Made by a program: the position numbers and the translations under genes. Shown here one piece after another: positions 1-5,411 of a stretch of 5,708 bases of DNA; position 1 is the first letter of the stretch, and the number at the start of each line of letters is the position of its first letter. Location of the stretch: positions 1-5,708 of the forward strand of contig DXFC01000007.1 of assembly GCA_019114645.1 (NCBI GenBank), read 5' to 3'. Below the pieces are notes generated by a model. It did no database searches and was not told the origin of the DNA. It saw nothing but the letters and a program-made list of their open reading frames with translations. This DNA comes from Candidatus Halomonas stercoripullorum (lineage in GTDB: Bacteria; Pseudomonadota; Gammaproteobacteria; Pseudomonadales; Halomonadaceae).

Positions 1-186
1 GGGATGCTGCCCCACGCCGCGAGGTTGCGGCGCCGGGTCAAAATGGGTTGGCTGCGCATGGTCGAGCAGCAGAAATGGGCTGAGATGACGTCCCAGACCT
101 TGATAGCCGAACAACGAACGCATCGGGAAGCCATCCCCCACCCAATGCGGACGAGGGGCACTGTGAACCCCGAGAACTCTCTTCAA
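1..186 (-). CDS. Pirin family protein, N-terminal part (runs off left edge)
   Basis: The minus strand reads 62 codons from a TTG at 184-186 to the window edge. The protein begins (M/L)KRVLGVHSAPRPHWVGDG, and continues with GYQGLGRHLSPFLLLD (residues 27-42) and RGVGQHP (56-62). This is the characteristic start of bacterial pirins: a conserved core around the SPFLLLD segment, then the first cupin metal site HPHRGFET, of which only the first His (H61) and the following Pro are inside the window. Pirins are bicupin metalloproteins of roughly 230-300 residues, so about three quarters is missing. Some members have quercetin 2,3-dioxygenase activity and others act as redox-sensitive partner proteins; which applies here cannot be told. 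The TTG start is chosen because GGGAGG lies 5 nt upstream and no ATG occurs in frame before the upstream stop at 238-240. It is divergent from the LysR gene, its likely regulator. Family call is firm; biochemical role is open. Confidence 0.88.
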   Translation of the reverse strand, partial: MKRVLGVHSAPRPHWVGDGFPMRSLFGYQGLGRHLSPFLLLDHAQPTHFDPAPQPRGVGQHP

Positions 187-191
187 GTCAG

Positions 192-197
192 CCTCCC
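192..197 (-). promoter_or_regulatory. Ribosome binding site of the pirin gene
   Basis: On the minus strand GGGAGG is followed by a 5-nt spacer (CTGAC) and then TTG. This strong site is the main reason for taking the TTG at 184-186 as the start codon; another in-frame TTG at 202-204 lies upstream of the site and is less likely. Confidence 0.75.
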
Positions 198-234
198 TAT
201 GCAAAGGCGCATGCTCTGAAGCGACGACAAGTAG

Positions 235-240
235 ATACTA
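235..240 (-). promoter_or_regulatory. Possible -10 element of the pirin promoter
   Basis: The minus strand carries TAGTAT, which would place a transcript start near 228 and a leader of about 40 nt before the TTG start. No good -35 hexamer is found 16-18 bp upstream, as is common for promoters that need an activator such as a LysR protein. Assigned from the sequence pattern alone. Confidence 0.3.
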
Positions 241-263
241 TTTCATGAACGACGAGAGCAGTA

Positions 264-282
264 GAGGGTGATATTCTCCCTC
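264..282. promoter_or_regulatory. Palindrome in the pirin-lysR intergenic region, candidate LysR operator
   Basis: The plus strand reads GAGGGTGATATTCTCCCTC. The outer arms GAGGGTGA and TCTCCCTC match as an inverted repeat at 7 of 8 positions around a TAT centre. It lies 27 bp before the lysR start codon and about 78 bp before the pirin start codon, which suits a site from which the LysR protein represses its own gene and acts on pirin. It has dyad symmetry like LysR boxes, but I do not find the classic T-N11-A spacing in it, so the link to this regulator is an inference from position. Confidence 0.5.
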
Positions 283-309
283 AGTGTCCTATTTTTGGAA
301 CGATGACCT

Positions 310-1218
310 ATGCGCGACCTCAATGATCTCTACTACTTCGTCCAGGTAGTGGACCATGGTGGCTTTGCCCCCGCAGGTCGTGTGCTGGGCGTGCCCAAGT
401 CCAGGCTGAGTCGACGCATTGCGCTGCTGGAAGAGCGGCTGGGCACGCGGCTGATTCAGCGCTCGACACGGCGCTTTATCGTCACTGAGGCGGGCCGAAC
501 CTACTACAATCACTGCAAGGCAATGCTGCTGGAAGCCGACGCGGCCGACGAAGCCATCGCCCTGAACCAGGCCGAGCCCCGGGGTATCGTGCGCTTGACC
601 TGCCCTATTGCCCTGCTCGAATCCCGCGTGGGCGACATGCTGGCCGCTTACCTGCTGAAGTATCCCCGGGTGGAGCTGCATGTGGAGGCTACTGACCGGC
701 GTGTGGATGTGATTGGCGAAGGTCTAGACTTCGCTATTCGAGTGCGCCCGCCGCCACTGGAAGACAGTGATCTGGTATTGCGTGTATTCTCGGATCGCCG
801 CCAGTGCCTGGTCGCCAGTCCGTCCCTGCTCGAACGTTGCCCGCATCCCCTCGAATCGCCTGCCGACCTGGCCGAGCTACCCAGCATGCTGCTTGGCACA
901 CCTCAGGGAGAGCACACTTGGCATCTACTCGGCCCTGATGCCGCGCAGGCCACCATTCGCCACGACCCCCGCTTGGTCACCCTTAGCATGCCGGCGCTAC
1001 GGACGGCGGCGATTGCCGGCGTCGGCGTGGTGCAACTGCCGCACATGATGGTGCGTGACTGCTTTGCCAGCGGTGAGTTGGTGCATGTATTACCAGAGTG
1101 GGAACCGCGCCGGGGAATCATCCACGCGGTGTATCCGTCACGGCGTGGCCAGCTGCCTTCTGTCCGTGCCTTGCTGGACTTTCTGGCGGCGCAATTTGAG
1201 ATGCTGGATGAAGATTAA
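310..1218 (+). CDS. LysR family transcriptional regulator
   Basis: A 302-residue protein, the usual LysR length. Residues 1-60 form the winged helix-turn-helix DNA-binding domain: MRDLNDLYYFVQVVDHGGF, then the recognition-helix region VPKSRLSRRIALLEERLGTRLIQRSTR and the wing FIVTEAG. A linker helix follows (about 64-88), then the periplasmic-binding-protein-like effector domain (about 90-295) with landmarks GIVRLTCP, GLDFAIRVRPPPLEDSDLV (138-156) and GVGVVQLPHMM (237-247). These resemble the CrgA-like LysR subgroup. The protein should act as a tetramer that binds DNA near its own promoter; the effector is unknown. The ATG at 310 has a weak GGAA site at 297-300. An earlier ATG at 303 is in another frame. 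It is divergent from pirin, so pirin is the first candidate target; its last 101 bp also encode the end of the opposing exporter gene. No transcription terminator is visible after the stop. Confidence 0.95.
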   Translation: MRDLNDLYYFVQVVDHGGFAPAGRVLGVPKSRLSRRIALLEERLGTRLIQRSTRRFIVTEAGRTYYNHCKAMLLEADAADEAIALNQAEPRGIVRLTCPIALLESRVGDMLAAYLLKYPRVELHVEATDRRVDVIGEGLDFAIRVRPPPLEDSDLVLRVFSDRRQCLVASPSLLERCPHPLESPADLAELPSMLLGTPQGEHTWHLLGPDAAQATIRHDPRLVTLSMPALRTAAIAGVGVVQLPHMMVRDCFASGELVHVLPEWEPRRGIIHAVYPSRRGQLPSVRALLDFLAAQFEMLDED

Positions 1219-2158
1219 GGCTCTCCGCGACGGCAGCATCACGTAATCGGCGAGTATCTGGTGCCCCCTCAGCCACCTTGCGGCGCTGGCGAGACAGGTC
1301 ACGCAGCCCGCTGAGCAGCATTGTCGCCACAATGATGCTACCACCAACGAACGCTAGCAGGGTCGGCACTTCTCCCAGCCACCACCATACCAACAGCGTT
1401 CCCAGTAAGGTTTCCACCAGCAATACCAGGCTCACTTCAGCCCCCGGCAGGTAACGGGCGCCGGTCTGAATCAAATAATAGGCAAACGGTAATATCAGCC
1501 CCATCAGGGCCAAACGCTGCATATCCTCCGGCCCCGGCAATTGCGCCCCACCCAGTAGCACTGCCGGCAGTAACATCGCCAGGCAGCCCAACGGTAATAC
1601 CACCGTAGTATCGATACCCCGCTCACCGCTACCGCGCTGGGCACTGGCAACAGTGGTGTTCAGCGCAATCGACAAGGGGACGATCAAGGCTACCAGCAAG
1701 CCGAGCAGGCTGCCCTGCCCGACCTCCCCCGCGGCCATCAGGCTGGCACCGCTCACGCATACCACGATCACGACCCAGGTCTGGCGGCGTAACCGCTGGC
1801 CGAAGAACAGCATGCCAATCAAGCCGGCCATCAGCGGTGCCAGGTTGAGCATCACCAGGACATTACCCGCCGAGGTCAGTCGTGTAGCGGTCACAAAGGC
1901 CCAGGCACTCGCGGCAAAGGCCAACGGGCACCACAGCGCTGCCGGTCCACAAGCCAGCACTGCCTGCCCCAGCTGATGGCGATAACGCACCAGCGCGATT
2001 GCCAGCAGCACCGACCCCAGCAACAGTCCCCGCCAGAACATGAAAGTTGCCACATCCACGCTGGTGTCCTTGATCAGCAGCGCATCCGGTGTCAGTAACA
2101 ACACCCCGGTGAAAGTGATCAGATAGCCGCGCAGACGAAACGGCAACCGCTTCCACAT
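1118..2158 (-). CDS. EamA/DMT family inner-membrane transporter
   Basis: A 346-residue protein with ten hydrophobic segments at about 11-27, 37-57, 68-90, 97-120, 127-143, 149-168, 185-204, 215-232, 239-260 and 267-284. This is the ten-helix, two-repeat plan of drug/metabolite (EamA) exporters. Supporting landmarks are the short basic N-terminus, FWRGLLLGSVLL in helix 2, SAGNVLVMLNLAPLMAGLIG in helices 3-4 and the repeat-two counterpart GAEVSLVLLVETLLGTLLVWWWLGE (239-263). Such proteins export metabolites, amino acids or toxic compounds; the substrate cannot be inferred. The ATG at 2156-2158 has AGGGAG at 2167-2172, an 8-nt spacer away. It lies downstream of deaD on the same strand, separated by 142 bp with two hairpins. 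Oddity: residues 285-346 form a hydrophilic, charged tail not needed for the fold, and from about residue 314 on it is encoded antisense to the lysR 3' end. Confidence 0.92.
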   Translation of the reverse strand: MWKRLPFRLRGYLITFTGVLLLTPDALLIKDTSVDVATFMFWRGLLLGSVLLAIALVRYRHQLGQAVLACGPAALWCPLAFAASAWAFVTATRLTSAGNVLVMLNLAPLMAGLIGMLFFGQRLRRQTWVVIVVCVSGASLMAAGEVGQGSLLGLLVALIVPLSIALNTTVASAQRGSGERGIDTTVVLPLGCLAMLLPAVLLGGAQLPGPEDMQRLALMGLILPFAYYLIQTGARYLPGAEVSLVLLVETLLGTLLVWWWLGEVPTLLAFVGGSIIVATMLLSGLRDLSRQRRKVAEGAPDTRRLRDAAVAESLNLHPASQIAPPESPARHGQKAAGHAVTDTPRG

Positions 2159-2202
2159 GGCAACGTCTCCCTGTAGTCAAAATGGTATGGCGCGCTAAAT
2201 GA

Positions 2203-2233
2203 CAACAGGCCGGAGCAAGGCTCCGACCTGTTG
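2203..2233 (-). terminator. Strong hairpin between deaD and the exporter, possible terminator
   Basis: Arms CAACAGG (2203-2209) and CCTGTTG (2227-2233) pair, and inside them CGGAGC (2211-2216) pairs with GCTCCG (2220-2225) across an AAG loop, with a single C/A mismatch between the two stems: 13 pairs in 31 nt. On the minus strand it is followed by TCATTTAG, only a weak T tract, so it is an imperfect intrinsic terminator at best. It may instead be an mRNA-stabilising or processing structure. It lies 68 bp past the deaD stop and 45 bp before the exporter start. Confidence 0.5.
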
Positions 2234-2239
2234 ATGGAT

Positions 2240-2262
2240 GATGCCGCCAGAAGGCAGTCATC
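2240..2262 (-). other. Second hairpin downstream of deaD
   Basis: As minus-strand RNA, GAUG plus CUGCC pairs with GGCGG plus CAUC around a UUCU loop, with one bulged A and one G-U pair. The G-U pair would be a C-A mismatch in plus-strand RNA, so the structure favours the deaD strand. No T tract follows, so it is not a terminator alone. It lies 38 bp after the deaD stop, just ahead of the stronger hairpin at 2203-2233. Confidence 0.4.
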
Positions 2263-2300
2263 ACCTAGGCTGGTAATAGCGCGAATGTTACATAAGCGAA

Positions 2301-4004
2301 CTAGGCACGGGATTGACGACGTACCGGTGCCTCACCATCGTCGCGACGACGGCGCGGAGCCCGCTCCGGCGCACCGCTATCCTCACTGATCTCCAGCGGA
2401 CGACCGGCCACCCGGGCGCGACCCATCTTGGCCAGAATGCTGGACGGCAGCGAGCTGGGCAGCTCCACCACCGAGAAAGCGTTACGGATGTCGATACGGC
2501 CAATGCGCGAACCTTCGATACCGCCTTCATTGGCCAGCGCACCAACCAGTTGGCCCGGCTTCACGCCATCTTTGTGTCCTACCGCGACACGGTAGCGGGT
2601 CATACCCTCGCTGGGACCCCGCTCGCGCCGTGGTGCCCGGCCCTCACGCGGAGACCGCTCGCTACGTTCCCTGCGCGGCGCCTGCAAACGACCGATAGGG
2701 GCTTCGTCGGCACGTGCCAGGGCGGCAAAGGCACAAGCCAGCTCAAGCGGATCGTGGCCTTCAGCGACCAGACGCTCGACCAGCGCACGCTGCTCGTCGG
2801 CACCGCTCTCAAGGCGAGCGATAACGCGCTGATGGAAAACTTCGTCGCGGTGAGCACGAATGGCGCTCTCGTCGGGCAGTGCCATTTCGCTCATGCGCTG
2901 GCCAGTAGCTTGCTCGATCCAGCTCACCTTGCGGCCTTCACGGTAGCCCACGAAAGTGATCGAGATACCGGTACGCCCGGCACGGCCAGTCCGGCCAATA
3001 CGGTGGGTGTAAGCTTCGCTGTCCTGGGGCAAATCGTAGTTGATCACGTGAGTGATACGCGGCACGTCAAGGCCACGAGCGGCCACATCGGTGGCGATCA
3101 GCACATCGACCTTGCCACGCTTGAGCCGCTGGATAGTCCGCTCACGCAGGCTTTGATCCAGATCGCCGGAAAGGCTGGCCACGTTCACGCCACGTGCGGA
3201 AAGTTGCTCCATCAACGTGGTACAGGCGGCACGGGTGCGCACAAAGACGATAGCGGCATCCACCGGCTCGACTTCCAGAATACGGGCCAGGGCTTCCAGT
3301 TTGGCGCCGCCATCGACACGCACCAGGCGCTGCTCGATGTTCTCACCCGTGGTGGTACGCGATTCGATCGCCACCTTGACCGGGTCGACCAGGTAACGGT
3401 TGACGATACGCTCGATTTCAGTCGGCAGCGTGGCGGAGAAAAACACCCGCTGGGCATCCTTGGGAGTATCGGCGACAACGCGCTTGACGTCATCGATGAA
3501 CCCCATGCGCAACATCTCATCAGCCTCGTCCAACACCAAGGCGTTGAGGCCCTCAAGCTTGAGGCTACCGCGATCCAGGTGATCGATAACCCGGCCGGGG
3601 GTGCCCACGACGACCTGGGCACCGCGCCGAAGCGCCTGCAATTGATCACGGTACTCCATACCGCCACACAAGGTGGCCACTTCCAGTCCCTGCAAGCCCT
3701 GGCCATACTTGCTGAAAGAGACAGCCACTTGCTGGGCCAGCTCACGGGTCGGCGCCAATACCAGCACCTGGGTTTCACGCCGGCTCAGCTCCAGCCGCGA
3801 GAGCAGCGGCAAGGCGAAAGCGGCGGTTTTGCCGGTACCCGTCTGGGCCTGGCCAAGTACATCACGGCCTTCCAGCAGGGCCGGGATCGTCTGAATCTGA
3901 ATAGGGGAAGGCGTTGCGTAGCCCAGTGTTTCAACAGCAGCAAGAACGGCAGGCAACAGCGCAAGATCGCCGAAGCTCGGCGAAGCGACAGAAGTCGAGG
4001 TCAT
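2301..4004 (-). CDS. deaD: DEAD-box ATP-dependent RNA helicase, DeaD/CsdA type
   Basis: A 567-residue cytoplasmic RNA helicase with every superfamily 2 motif intact: Q motif (F11 to Q36 in GYATPSPIQ), Walker A AQTGTGKT (53-60), PTRELA (85-90), TPGR (135-138), DEAD (159-162), SAT (190-192), IVFVRT (252-257), ATDVAARGLDV (304-314) and HRIGRTGRAGR (334-344). A basic Arg-rich linker (about 442-464) precedes a DbpA/CsdA-type RNA-binding domain (about 469-540, RYRVAVGHKDGVKPGQLVGAL... to RVAGRPLEI). The tail ends in RRRRDD...RRQSRA. In the family, DeaD unwinds structured RNA in ribosome assembly and translation, above all in the cold. It is shorter than the E. coli protein (about 629 residues), mostly through a shorter C-terminal tail. 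ATG at 4002-4004 is chosen; a TTG directly before it (4005-4007) follows an in-frame TAA and is too close to the AAGGTG site. It probably has its own promoter in the 380-bp upstream region. Confidence 0.96.
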   Translation of the reverse strand: MTSTSVASPSFGDLALLPAVLAAVETLGYATPSPIQIQTIPALLEGRDVLGQAQTGTGKTAAFALPLLSRLELSRRETQVLVLAPTRELAQQVAVSFSKYGQGLQGLEVATLCGGMEYRDQLQALRRGAQVVVGTPGRVIDHLDRGSLKLEGLNALVLDEADEMLRMGFIDDVKRVVADTPKDAQRVFFSATLPTEIERIVNRYLVDPVKVAIESRTTTGENIEQRLVRVDGGAKLEALARILEVEPVDAAIVFVRTRAACTTLMEQLSARGVNVASLSGDLDQSLRERTIQRLKRGKVDVLIATDVAARGLDVPRITHVINYDLPQDSEAYTHRIGRTGRAGRTGISITFVGYREGRKVSWIEQATGQRMSEMALPDESAIRAHRDEVFHQRVIARLESGADEQRALVERLVAEGHDPLELACAFAALARADEAPIGRLQAPRRERSERSPREGRAPRRERGPSEGMTRYRVAVGHKDGVKPGQLVGALANEGGIEGSRIGRIDIRNAFSVVELPSSLPSSILAKMGRARVAGRPLEISEDSGAPERAPRRRRDDGEAPVRRQSRA

Positions 4005-4010
4005 CAATTA

Positions 4011-4016
4011 CACCTT
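4011..4016 (-). promoter_or_regulatory. Ribosome binding site of deaD
   Basis: The minus strand reads AAGGTG, then TAATTG, then ATG. The AGG core is 8 nt from the ATG at 4002-4004 but only 5 nt from the alternative TTG at 4005-4007, which favours the ATG start. Confidence 0.6.
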
Positions 4017-4302
4017 GGTAGGCCGGGATCTCCGGCAAATCACATTGAGGCATCCCCGATACAGCACACACGGAACACAGGACAGTCTGGTTTCTCTGTC
4101 ACCTGGTCCGAATGACTTGCACCAGGCAGGTCATATTATCGAGGGACGCCGGTCGCACCTGGCACCCGGCTTGCCCCCTCCAGGGTGGCAAAACCGTTGG
4201 CGACCTTTCTGCGCCGATGTCGCCGGGTGGCGGCATTTCGTGGCGCTCCATCTACACATCTCGGACGCGGCAGCGTTGCTGCGGGTCTCGGTGATTGCCT
4301 CT

Positions 4303-4319
4303 CGTATGCGTGGCATACG
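4303..4319. repeat. Perfect 7-bp inverted repeat, hairpin or operator
   Basis: CGTATGC and GCATACG are separated by GTG. It lies 67 bp after the reductase stop and about 300 bp before deaD. There is no T tract on either side, so it is not an intrinsic terminator. Its left part can also pair with CACGCATAC at 4361-4369. Confidence 0.55.
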
Positions 4320-4350
4320 GAGCGAATCGTCATGATGGCGGGGTCAGCAC

Positions 4351-4369
4351 ATGCGAGGAGCACGCATAC
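4351..4369. repeat. Inverted repeat ATGCG/CGCAT with extended partner of the upstream hairpin
   Basis: ATGCG (4351-4355) and CGCAT (4363-4367) form a 5-bp stem with a 7-nt loop. The overlapping CACGCATAC (4361-4369) is a perfect 9-base reverse complement of GTATGCGTG (4304-4312), so this element can fold locally or pair over distance. Confidence 0.45.
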
Positions 4370-4385
4370 TAACATCGAGCCCTGC

Positions 4386-5411
4386 TTAATAGCTAGTCCT
4401 TTCAACGGTACCTTTCTGGCGGACACCCTGCCCTGCCAAACGCCCGCGGTCGTGGGGGCGTTCAAAGTCAAGCAGCGGCCCCTGGGGCACAACACGCGTG
4501 GGATTGATGGTGTCGTGGCTGTAGTAGTAATGCTGCTTGATATGGTCGAGGCTGACCGTCTCGGCCACGCCCGGCCACTGATAAAGCTCGCGCAGGTAAT
4601 TCGAGAGATTGGGGTAATCTTCAATGCGCTTGAGGTTGCATTTGAAGTGACCGTGGTAGACGGCATCGAAACGCACCAGGGTGGTGAATAGACGAACATC
4701 CGCCTCGGTCAGCCACTCGCCGGCTAAATAACGGTTATTGGCCAATCGCGCTTCGAGTCGGTCGAGTGCCTCAAACAGCGCAACGACATGCTGGTCATAA
4801 ACCGCCTGCTCGGTAGCAAAGCCCGCTTTATAGACGCCATTATTGATATGGTCATAAACATCGGCGTTGACGGCATCAATGGTCTCGCGCAGGTCTGCCG
4901 GATAGAGGTCCAGCCGGTTGCCGGTCAAGTCGTCAAAGGCCGTGTTGAAAATTCTCACCAGCTCGGAAGACTCGTTGTTGACGATGCGCCGTTCTTGCTT
5001 GTCCCACAGCACAGGTACTGTAACCCGGCCGGTATAACGCGGGTCGGTCAGCGTATAGAGTTGTCGATGGTAATCGGCACCATTGATGGGATCGCCACTG
5101 GCACCCTCATCCTCGTGATAGGTCCAGCCCTGGTCGAGCATCAAGGGGCTGACCCAGGAAACGCCTATCACGTTCTCCAGGTTCTTGAGCTTGCGCATGA
5201 TCAGGGTGCGGTGCGCCCAGGGACAGGCCAGCGACACATAAAGGTGAAAACGATCCGCCTCGGCAGGCACGGCACGCTGGCCGTCGGGTCCTGGCGCGCC
5301 ATCAGCCGTGACCCAATCACGCAGTTGAGCGGACTCACGCACAAACTCTCCGCCGTGCTTCTTGGTGTCGTACCACTGGTCGTGCCACTCGCCTTCAATT
5401 AACAGGCCCAT
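4386..5411 (-). CDS. yqjG: Glutathionyl-hydroquinone reductase (GS-HQR, YqjG type)
   Basis: A 341-residue cytoplasmic enzyme of the Xi class of glutathione transferases, which uses glutathione to reduce glutathionyl-hydroquinones to free hydroquinones. The start MGLLIEGEWHDQWYDTKKHGGEF and the catalytic segment LYVSLACPWAHRTLIMRKLK (58-77, nucleophile C63) are diagnostic. The thioredoxin-like half includes RVTVPVLWDK (129-138) and the glutathione-binding NNESSE (145-150). The helical half carries NNGVYKAGFAT (190-200, with the conserved Tyr194), LTEADVRLFTTLVRFD (234-249) and the HYYYSHDTINPT segment (294-305) that contains the second conserved Tyr. E. coli YqjG is 328 residues; this one is slightly longer at the C-terminus (GQGVRQKGTVERTSY), past the conserved fold. 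The ATG at 5409-5411 has a strong AAAGGAG at 5419-5425 with a 7-nt spacer. It is transcribed toward deaD but about 380 bp away, so it is probably a separate unit. The role is likely quinone or chlorinated-aromatic detoxification and redox maintenance. Confidence 0.96.
   Translation of the reverse strand: MGLLIEGEWHDQWYDTKKHGGEFVRESAQLRDWVTADGAPGPDGQRAVPAEADRFHLYVSLACPWAHRTLIMRKLKNLENVIGVSWVSPLMLDQGWTYHEDEGASGDPINGADYHRQLYTLTDPRYTGRVTVPVLWDKQERRIVNNESSELVRIFNTAFDDLTGNRLDLYPADLRETIDAVNADVYDHINNGVYKAGFATEQAVYDQHVVALFEALDRLEARLANNRYLAGEWLTEADVRLFTTLVRFDAVYHGHFKCNLKRIEDYPNLSNYLRELYQWPGVAETVSLDHIKQHYYYSHDTINPTRVVPQGPLLDFERPHDRGRLAGQGVRQKGTVERTSY

Larger units (their letters stand above)
4005..4385. 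other. Gene-free stretch between yqjG-type reductase and deaD; deaD promoter/leader region
   Basis: About 380 bp with no open frame that resembles a known protein. It holds several inverted repeats: CCTGGT (4102-4107) with ACCAGG (4121-4126), GGCGAC (4199-4204) with GTCGCC (4219-4224), and the ATGCG/CGCAT cluster at 4303-4369. On the minus strand GATAAT (4135-4140) could be a -10 element of deaD, giving a leader of about 125 nt, but no matching -35 is seen. In E. coli deaD has a very long, structured 5' untranslated region subject to post-transcriptional control; a long leader here would fit, though this is inference. No T-tract terminator for the upstream reductase gene is visible. Confidence 0.5.

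Noticed and set aside
4..219. A 71-codon plus-strand frame at the left edge
   Set aside because: It is the antisense shadow of the pirin gene; the minus strand gives a clear family match with a ribosome binding site.
242..249. TTCATGAA palindrome between pirin and lysR as an operator
   Set aside because: It is a perfect but only 8-bp palindrome; such short dyads arise often by chance, and the 19-bp palindrome at 264-282 is the better candidate.
2313..4115. A 600-codon open frame on the plus strand, antisense to and longer than deaD
   Set aside because: Its codons are exactly aligned with deaD codons, so it stays open simply because deaD uses no TTA, CTA or TCA codons, as expected in a GC-rich gene. 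The translation shows no recognisable domain, while deaD has all helicase motifs.
4099..4251. A 50-codon minus-strand frame in the gap between yqjG and deaD (begins MERHEMPPPG)
   Set aside because: It has no convincing ribosome binding site, no hydrophobic or conserved pattern and no recognisable family; frames of this size are expected by chance at this composition.
4136..4699. A 187-codon minus-strand frame running from inside yqjG into the gap before deaD
   Set aside because: Most of it overlaps the conserved 3' part of yqjG in another frame, its composition is rich in Ser, Arg and Pro as in shadow frames, and no domain is seen.
4788..5402. A 204-codon plus-strand frame antisense to yqjG
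   Set aside because: Same cause: it is codon-aligned with the reductase gene and open because those codons are rare there. The protein resembles nothing.
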